From contig CACZSV010000004.1 of NCBI GenBank assembly GCA_902783925.1, positions 1-11,790 of the forward strand: 11,790 bases of DNA. The letters are read 5' to 3'. The DNA comes from an uncultured Coriobacteriaceae bacterium (GTDB lineage: Bacteria; Actinomycetota; Coriobacteriia; Coriobacteriales; QAMH01). A program made the translations under genes and the position numbers. The notes under the pieces are model-generated. The model made no database searches and was not told where the DNA came from. It was given only the letters and a program-made list of their open reading frames with translations. Below are positions 1 to 5,090 of this stretch, in pieces (position 1 is the first letter of the stretch; each line of letters opens with the position of its first letter).

Positions 1-2
1 CA

Positions 3-2516
3 ATGCAGCAGGCATATGACCCTCATGCGATAGAGCCAAAGTGGCAAAAGATCTGGGCTGACGAAGAGCTCTTCAAGCTGGACGAGAAAAGCGAACGTCC
101 GGCAAAATACGTTCTCGAGATGTTTCCGTATCCAAGCGGCGACATTCACATGGGGCATGTGCGCAACTACACCATCGGCGATGTGTACGCGCGCTATCTG
201 CATATGAAGGGCTACGACGTTCTTCATCCCATTGGCTGGGATGCCTTCGGTCTGCCTGCAGAAAACGCGGCTATCAAGCGCAAGAGCCATCCTGCGAAGT
301 GGACCTTCAGCAATATCGATACGCAGCGGGAAAGCTTCAAGCGCATGGGTCTTTCCTATGACTGGGATCGCACGGTCGTCACCTGCAAAGAGGACTATTA
401 CAAGTGGGGTCAGTGGTTCTTTCTCAAGATGTATGAGAAAGGGCTGGCGTATCGCAAGAGCAACCCCGTGAACTGGTGTCCAGATTGCAAGACCGTGCTC
501 GCGAACGAGCAGGTCGAACAGGGCACGTGCTGGCGCTGCCATTCGGTGGTTGAGCGTCGTGAGCTCGATCAGTGGTATCTCAAGATCACCGACTACGCGC
601 AGGAGCTCCTTGACGATCTGGAGAAACTGCCCGGCTGGCCCGATCGCGTCAAGCAGATGCAGGCCAATTGGATTGGCCGCTCAGAGGGCGCCGAGGTTAA
701 GTTCACGCTCTGCGATGCCTTTGGTGAGCCCATGGAAGAGACGATCACCGTGTTCACGACGCGGCCTGACACGCTGTTTGGCTGCACGTTTTTCCTGCTC
801 GCGCCGGAACATAAGCTCGTCGACACGCTTGTGGCGGGCAGCGAATACGAAGACGCCGTACGCGAGGTGCAGAAAATCGCCGAAGCATCTACGGCGGTTG
901 AGCGCACGATGGGTGATCGCGAAAAGCACGGTGCCTTTACGGGGCGCTATGTGGTCAATCCCATCAACGGGATGAAGGTTCCCATCTGGATTGCAGATTA
1001 CGTGCTCACCGATTATGGAACGGGTGCGGTCATGGCGGTGCCGAGCGGCGATCAGCGTGACTTTGAGTTCGCCCGAAAGTACGGACTGGATATTCCGCCG
1101 GTCATCGTGACGGCAGACGATCCGCTTTTTGAGCAGCTCAAGAATGTGACGACGCGTGAGGTCACAGATGTCGAATGGCCCGAGGCGTTTGCCGGCGACG
1201 GCATCATGGTGCAATCGGGCGAGTTCACCGGCATGCCGGGTGGCAAGGATTCCGAAGGCAGCCGTGCGGTTATCGAATGGCTCGAGCAGCATGAGTGCGG
1301 CGCGAGCTGCATCAACTTCCGTCTGCGCGACTGGCTCATCAGTCGCCAGCGCTACTGGGGCAATCCCATTCCAATGATTTATTGCGACGAGTGCGGTCTG
1401 GTGCCGGTGCCCGAAGAGGACCTTCCGGTCGAACTGCCCATGGATGTCGATATCGCATCGGGAGAGACGCTCAAGGATTCCAAGGAGTTCTATGAGTGCA
1501 CATGCCCTAAGTGCGGAAAGCCTGCTCATCGCGAGACCGACACGATGGATACGTTTACGTGCAGCTCCTGGTATTACCTACGCTATACGGATCCGCACAA
1601 TGCGGACGCTCCCTTTGCGAGTGATAAGGCGAACCGCTTTATGCCGGTAGACCAGTACATTGGTGGTATCGAGCATGCGATTCTGCACTTGCTGTACTCG
1701 CGTTTTTGGACAAAAGTCGCGCGCGATATAGGGATAGTCGGTTTTGACGAGCCGTTCACCAACTTGCTGTGCCAGGGCATGGTCAAGGACGCAAACGGCG
1801 AGACTATGAGCAAGTCGAAGGGCAATGTCATTTCTCCCGACACGGTTATAGAGCAGTTTGGCGTCGATGCCGCACGCGCCTACATTTTGTTCATGGCCCC
1901 GCCTGATAAAGACCTGCAATGGGACGACAAGGGCTGCGCCGCCATGGAGCGTTTCCTCAAGCGCGTATGGGGCCAGATCTGGTCGCTCGTGCAGGACGAG
2001 GCGACAGGCGATACGAGCGGCGAGGCAAGTGTCAAGGTCAATCGCATCATGCATCAGTCCATCAAAAAGGCGACCGTCGATATCGAGCGCTTCAATTTCA
2101 ATACGGCGCTTTCGGCCATCATGGAGCTTTCGAATGCCACAGCAGATTATCTCAAGTTCGATGAGGGTGAGCGTTCACGCGAACTGTGCAATGAACTTGC
2201 GACGAATATCGTGCTGATGCTCGCGCCGTATGCACCGCACTGGGCAGACGAGCTGTGGACGAGCGCGCTTGGCAACGAGGGCAGTGCGTATACGCAGGCA
2301 TGGCCGCAATTTGACGAAGCCCAAGCAGCCGAAGACGAGATCGAACGAGCGGTTATGATTGGCGGCAAGGTGCGGGCGCGCATCACGACGCCTGCCGACG
2401 CGAGCGAAGACGAGATTGTGTCAGCTGCGCTCGAGGCGGTGGCAGACCGTATCGAAGGCAAGACGGTGCGCAAGACCATCGTCGCGCCGACTGTCGTGAA
2501 CGTGGTCGCGAACTAG
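3..2516 (+). CDS. leuS: Leucyl-tRNA synthetase (LeuRS)
   Basis: Charges tRNA-Leu with leucine in the cytosol; a class Ia synthetase with a post-transfer editing domain. The 837 residues fall in the usual bacterial range. The class I signatures are present: HMGH at residues 49-52 (HIGH motif) and MSKSKGN from residue 602 (KMSKS loop). A zinc-type pair C159-x2-C162 / C176-x2-C179 lies in the NWCPDCKTVLANEQV region. The inserted CP1 editing domain shows TTRPDTLFG and a GTGAVMAVP...DQRDFEFA block with D350 and D353 retained. A second Cys cluster (C461, C464, C499, C501, C504) precedes the catalytic-core return. The C-terminal part is the helical anticodon-binding domain plus a small terminal domain. 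The start at position 3 fits the family opening (YDPHAIEPKWQKIW), but its ribosome binding site lies outside the window. The residue before D350 is Gly where a His is common. It is separated from rimP by 486 bases and is probably its own transcription unit. Confidence 0.98.
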   Translation: MQQAYDPHAIEPKWQKIWADEELFKLDEKSERPAKYVLEMFPYPSGDIHMGHVRNYTIGDVYARYLHMKGYDVLHPIGWDAFGLPAENAAIKRKSHPAKWTFSNIDTQRESFKRMGLSYDWDRTVVTCKEDYYKWGQWFFLKMYEKGLAYRKSNPVNWCPDCKTVLANEQVEQGTCWRCHSVVERRELDQWYLKITDYAQELLDDLEKLPGWPDRVKQMQANWIGRSEGAEVKFTLCDAFGEPMEETITVFTTRPDTLFGCTFFLLAPEHKLVDTLVAGSEYEDAVREVQKIAEASTAVERTMGDREKHGAFTGRYVVNPINGMKVPIWIADYVLTDYGTGAVMAVPSGDQRDFEFARKYGLDIPPVIVTADDPLFEQLKNVTTREVTDVEWPEAFAGDGIMVQSGEFTGMPGGKDSEGSRAVIEWLEQHECGASCINFRLRDWLISRQRYWGNPIPMIYCDECGLVPVPEEDLPVELPMDVDIASGETLKDSKEFYECTCPKCGKPAHRETDTMDTFTCSSWYYLRYTDPHNADAPFASDKANRFMPVDQYIGGIEHAILHLLYSRFWTKVARDIGIVGFDEPFTNLLCQGMVKDANGETMSKSKGNVISPDTVIEQFGVDAARAYILFMAPPDKDLQWDDKGCAAMERFLKRVWGQIWSLVQDEATGDTSGEASVKVNRIMHQSIKKATVDIERFNFNTALSAIMELSNATADYLKFDEGERSRELCNELATNIVLMLAPYAPHWADELWTSALGNEGSAYTQAWPQFDEAQAAEDEIERAVMIGGKVRARITTPADASEDEIVSAALEAVADRIEGKTVRKTIVAPTVVNVVAN

Positions 2517-2551
2517 CACGCACGTTTCGGGGCGCGAGCGAGTCGGCATGA

Positions 2552-2803
2552 CGTGACAGCACGTGGATAAAACGATCAAGCGATATGCTTGGCTTCACGC
2601 TTAAGCGCTCGGAAGACGACGAGATGACCTTCGAGCGCTTTATCGGCATCGAGGTCGATGGTGCTGCCGTGCCCGAAGCGGATACATCCGGCACGAAGAA
2701 TTACACGGCCGAAAGCGGCAACGCAATTGTCGCGCTGCAACCAGCTTATCTCGAAACGCTTTCTTTCGGCGACCACTCACTGCCCACTTATCCTTCCGGC
2801 TAA
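2552..2803 (+). pseudogene. Decayed fragment of a CBM_X2-like / Ig-like surface-protein module
   Basis: Conceptual translation of this frame gives a stretch resembling the Ig-fold module repeated near the C terminus of many Gram-positive and coriobacterial secreted or wall-anchored proteins. Hallmarks in order are DSTWIKRSSD, GFTLKRSEDDEMTFERF, GIEVDG, NYTAESG, ALQPAYLETLS and GDHSL. In intact modules these correspond to STW.KGS, LxFxxKRSxDDxxTFxxF, GIxVDG, NYTAxSGS, VxLxPxYLETLS and GxHTL. The similarity starts upstream of the only in-frame ATG (2585), immediately after an in-frame TGA (2549-2551). It ends at a TAA (2801-2803) where intact modules continue. The ATG has no Shine-Dalgarno sequence. 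This pattern fits a relic of a larger gene with both ends lost, not a functional 72-residue protein. No signal peptide, sortase motif or partner gene remains nearby. The identification comes from recalled family patterns and needs a profile search. The alternative is a chance open frame, which the motif order makes unlikely. Confidence 0.62.
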
Positions 2804-2826
2804 TTGTGACGAGTTGATGATGAGAC

Positions 2827-2854
2827 TTGCACTGAACGGAATTCTCATTAAAAT
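2827..2854 (+). promoter_or_regulatory. Candidate promoter for the rimP operon
   Basis: A TAAAAT box (2849-2854, five of six matches to the -10 consensus) lies 16 bases after TTGCAC (2827-2832, three of six matches to the -35 consensus), in one of the few AT-rich patches of the gap. Transcription from here would begin near 2861 and give a leader of about 140 nt containing the stem-loop at 2953-2982. The -35 match is weak, so this is a suggestion only. Confidence 0.3.
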
Positions 2855-2952
2855 GGAGAAGCTTTGACAAGGCACCGCTCGTAGTGTGTCTTGAGGTCGT
2901 TTTGGCCACGGTATGGCTTTCTACGCCGCCGTTAGAGTAAGAGTCACGTATG

Positions 2953-2982
2953 GGAGAAAGTGGGTTTTGCCCCGCTTTCTTT
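2953..2982 (+). promoter_or_regulatory. Stem-loop in the rimP operon leader
   Basis: AGAAAGTGGG (2955-2964) pairs with CCCGCTTTCT (2971-2980) around the six-base loop TTTTGC. That gives ten pairs, one of them G-U, and two more G-U pairs can extend the base to 2953/2982. The helix is followed by TTG and then mixed sequence, not by a T run, so it is a poor stand-alone intrinsic terminator. It sits about 20 bases before the rimP start, just ahead of the ribosome binding site. Leader hairpins before rimP/nusA operons are known in other bacteria and are linked to attenuation. Whether this one attenuates, protects the 5' end or binds a protein such as NusA is inference. Confidence 0.6.
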
Positions 2983-2988
2983 GTATGT

Positions 2989-2995
2989 AAGGGGG
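2989..2995 (+). promoter_or_regulatory. Ribosome binding site of rimP
   Basis: AAGGGGG lies seven bases before the ATG at 3003, a good Shine-Dalgarno spacing. It begins only six bases after the leader stem-loop, so the hairpin could influence ribosome access. Confidence 0.7.
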
Positions 2996-3002
2996 CGAAA
3001 AG

Positions 3003-3512
3003 ATGAATAAGGAAGAGACGCTTATCGAGGCACTTGAGCCGCTTGCGTCCGCACATGACCTCGACTTGGTTACGGTCGAAGTTGCAGGTACACGCAAGAA
3101 TCCGATTCTACGCGTCTTTCTCGATACGCTCGAGGGGGGTATCACCCTTGACGCTCTCGCCGACGCTCAGGAGTGGGTCGACGCCGCTATCGAAGAGATC
3201 GATCCGTTTCAGGAGTCGTATACGCTCGAGGTTTCCTCGCCGGGCATTGATAGGCCGTTGCGCAAGCGTTCTGACTACGTTCGCTTTGCCGGAGAAAAGA
3301 CGGTCGTCTACCTTAAGCCGGGGCAAGCCCGCAGCAAGTTCACGGGCATTTCTCATGGGCTCGAAGATGACGAGCTCGTGCTCGAAATGGAAGATGGAGC
3401 AACCGAGCGTATACCGCTCGCTCGCATAAAGAAGGCAAACATTATTGGCCGCATCGATTTTTCGGGCCAATCAATCGGCGAGCTGGGAGAGCCCGTCGGA
3501 TCAGACAACTAA
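3003..3512 (+). CDS. rimP: Ribosome maturation factor RimP
   Basis: RimP binds free 30S subunits and helps mature the small subunit, promoting assembly around uS12. The 169-residue product shows the two-domain family layout. The N-terminal alpha/beta domain ends in the signature YTLEVSSPGIDRPL (residues 73-86). An SH3-like domain follows, with FAGEKTVVYL, ELVLEMEDG and RIPLARIKKANI. The ATG at 3003 is supported by the AAGGGGG site seven bases upstream. It is the first gene of the rimP-nusA-ylxR-infB operon and is followed by nusA after 18 bases. The acidic tail after the SH3 domain is short. The order rimP-nusA is conserved across most bacteria, which makes this assignment secure. Confidence 0.96.
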   Translation: MNKEETLIEALEPLASAHDLDLVTVEVAGTRKNPILRVFLDTLEGGITLDALADAQEWVDAAIEEIDPFQESYTLEVSSPGIDRPLRKRSDYVRFAGEKTVVYLKPGQARSKFTGISHGLEDDELVLEMEDGATERIPLARIKKANIIGRIDFSGQSIGELGEPVGSDN

Positions 3513-3518
3513 ATACGG

Positions 3519-3525
3519 TAGGAGG
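3519..3525 (+). promoter_or_regulatory. Strong ribosome binding site of nusA
   Basis: TAGGAGG lies five bases before the nusA ATG and is the best Shine-Dalgarno match in the window. It suggests that nusA is initiated independently and at a high rate, not only by coupling to rimP. Confidence 0.75.
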
Positions 3526-3530
3526 AACAC

Positions 3531-4790
3531 ATGTCATCGGAACTCATTGATGCGTTATCGGAGCTCGCAAAGGAGCGCAATATCGACGAGCTCGCCGTGC
3601 TCGAGCGTCTCGAGCAGGATCTTGCCCGGAGCTATAAGGGCATTCTCGGGCTCGAATGGGATGCCCATGTCACCATCGACCGCGAAAGCGGCCGCATCTT
3701 CGTGTACGAAATGGTCGGTATTGGTGAGGAAGATCCGGAAACGGGCGAGTACGAATCGTACGAACCGCGCGATGTCACCCCCGACAACGTGTCTCGCATC
3801 GCTGCCCAAAATGCCAAGCGCGTTATTAACGAGATCGTGCGAGATGCCGCGCGTGCGAACATCTACCACGAATTCGCCGACCGCAAAGGCGAGCTCATCA
3901 CGGGAACGGTGCTGCAGAGCACGCCCGATTTCACCATCATTAAGATTCGCGACGGCGTCGAGGCAGAGCTCCCGCACTTCGACAAGCGTCGTAATTCCGA
4001 AGAGCGAAACGAAAAGCCCGCCAACGAGTATTACACGCACAACCAGCGCCTCAAGGCGCTCATTATCGATGTGCGCGAGCCAACATCGAATACGGCGCAG
4101 GGCGTGCAGCGTCGCGGCGAGGGTGGTAGCCGCCCGAGCATCATCGTGAGCCGTACGCACCCCGATCTTATCCGTCGTCTGCTCGAGCTTGAAGTCCCCG
4201 AGATCTACGACGGAGTTGTCGAGGTCAAGTCCATCGCGCGCGAGGCGGGTGCTCGTTCCAAGATCGCCGTGTACTCCCGCGAATCGAATCTCGATCCTGT
4301 TGGCGCCTGCGTCGGCCCCAAGGGTTCGCGTATTCGCATGGTCGTGGGCGAGTTGCGCGGCGAGCGCATCGATGTCATCCAATGGAGCGAAGACCCCGTC
4401 ACCTATGTGGCAAACGCGCTTTCTCCCGCTAAGGTCTCCAATGTTCTCATCAACGAAGAGACGCACTACGCGACGGTCGTCGTTCCCGATGACCAGCTTT
4501 CTTTGGCTATTGGCAAAGAGGGGCAGAACGCACGACTGGCAGCGCGTCTCACGGGTTGGCACATCGACATCAAGTCCGCGAGCCTCGTCGCTGCAGACAG
4601 TGGCATGCTTGGCATGACCTCGCTCATCGACGAAGACGAGGAAGAGGCAGAGGAGCAGGTCGATTTGCGCTGCGAATATGTGAGCCCCGATGGAGTGCGT
4701 TGCCGTAACCATGCGCGTCCCGGCTCTCGCTTCTGCGGTATCCACGCAGGTGAAGAAGACAGTACAGCCGAAGAGGGGTCGCTGATTTAA
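3531..4790 (+). CDS. nusA: Transcription factor NusA with a C-terminal Cys3His extension
   Basis: NusA binds RNA polymerase and nascent RNA, enhances pausing and hairpin termination, and takes part in rRNA antitermination. The 419 residues contain the N-terminal RNA polymerase-binding domain (about 1-115), an S1 domain (about 118-210), and two KH domains with GPKG at 262-265 and GKEG at 328-331. As in other Gram-positive NusA proteins, the proteobacterial acidic-repeat domains are missing. The S1 region carries a Gly/Arg-rich loop insertion (about residues 185-200) before IIVSRTHP. The unusual part follows KH2: an acidic run (DEDEEEAEE, 367-375), then C381-x9-C391-x10-C402-x2-H405 and a short acidic tail. 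The spacing fits a small zinc-binding module and has no counterpart in Bacillus or E. coli NusA as I recall them. The ATG at 3531 is fixed by the TAGGAGG site. The stop codon overlaps the start of ylxR by one base (TAATG), implying coupled translation. Confidence 0.97.
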   Translation: MSSELIDALSELAKERNIDELAVLERLEQDLARSYKGILGLEWDAHVTIDRESGRIFVYEMVGIGEEDPETGEYESYEPRDVTPDNVSRIAAQNAKRVINEIVRDAARANIYHEFADRKGELITGTVLQSTPDFTIIKIRDGVEAELPHFDKRRNSEERNEKPANEYYTHNQRLKALIIDVREPTSNTAQGVQRRGEGGSRPSIIVSRTHPDLIRRLLELEVPEIYDGVVEVKSIAREAGARSKIAVYSRESNLDPVGACVGPKGSRIRMVVGELRGERIDVIQWSEDPVTYVANALSPAKVSNVLINEETHYATVVVPDDQLSLAIGKEGQNARLAARLTGWHIDIKSASLVAADSGMLGMTSLIDEDEEEAEEQVDLRCEYVSPDGVRCRNHARPGSRFCGIHAGEEDSTAEEGSLI

Positions 4791-5077
4791 TGACGAAAAA
4801 GGCACCAATACGAACCTGCATCGCATGCGGCGCACAGGGCGACAAGCGTGGATTGATTCGCTTTGTCCGCACGCCCGAAGGCGATGTTGCATGCGATGCA
4901 AGCGGCAAGGCAGCGGGGCGTGGAGCATATGTGTGCGCCGATGCCGCATGCTTTGCCCAGGTGCGCAAGCGTCGCATGTTCGACGCACGCTTGCGTGTGA
5001 AGGTGTCTGCCGATGATTACGAACGGCTCCAGGCCGAGTTTGGCGCGCTTTGCGAAATGCGCGAAGCCGCGCAGTAG
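4790..5077 (+). CDS. ylxR: YlxR-family RNA-binding protein (DUF448)
   Basis: YlxR proteins are small, basic, probably RNA-binding factors encoded between nusA and infB. The Bacillus protein has been linked to gene-expression control and RNase P, but the role is not settled. The 95-residue product has the family signatures PIRTCIACG (C10, C13), KRGLIRFVRTPEG, GRGAYVC (C49) and a further Cys (C54), followed by a basic stretch KRRMFDARL. The four cysteines could form a metal site, which is inference. The start codon overlaps the nusA stop by one base, with no separate Shine-Dalgarno sequence apparent, so translation is probably coupled. infB follows after 13 bases. The L7Ae-like ylxQ gene that sits between ylxR and infB in Bacillus is absent here. 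Confidence 0.93.
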   Translation: MTKKAPIRTCIACGAQGDKRGLIRFVRTPEGDVACDASGKAAGRGAYVCADAACFAQVRKRRMFDARLRVKVSADDYERLQAEFGALCEMREAAQ

Positions 5078-5083
5078 GGAGGG
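5077..5083 (+). promoter_or_regulatory. Ribosome binding site of infB (decides the start)
   Basis: GGGAGGG overlaps the last base of the ylxR stop codon and lies seven bases before the ATG at 5091. This favours 5091 over the second in-frame ATG at 5100, for which the spacing would be sixteen. Confidence 0.65.
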
Positions 5084-5090
5084 TGTGTAG

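Noticed and set aside
681..1529. Open frame of 282 codons on the - strand opposite leuS
   Set aside because: No family pattern and no initiation signal; it is a shadow of the LeuRS coding strand.
2577..2607. Small hairpin CAAGC-GATAT-GCTTG and palindrome CGCTTAAGCG as a possible leuS terminator
   Set aside because: The stems are only five pairs each and no T tract follows; both fall inside the relic reading frame. No convincing terminator for leuS was seen.
2658..2867. Open frame of 69 codons on the + strand overlapping the surface-module relic
   Set aside because: No recognisable domain and no ribosome binding site; the competing frame carries the Ig-like motifs, so this is a shadow.
2864..2869. 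Perfect TTGACA hexamer that could be a -35 box for the rimP operon
   Set aside because: No acceptable -10 hexamer lies 15-19 bases downstream (the sequence there is GTGTGTCTTGAG), so it does not form a promoter by itself.
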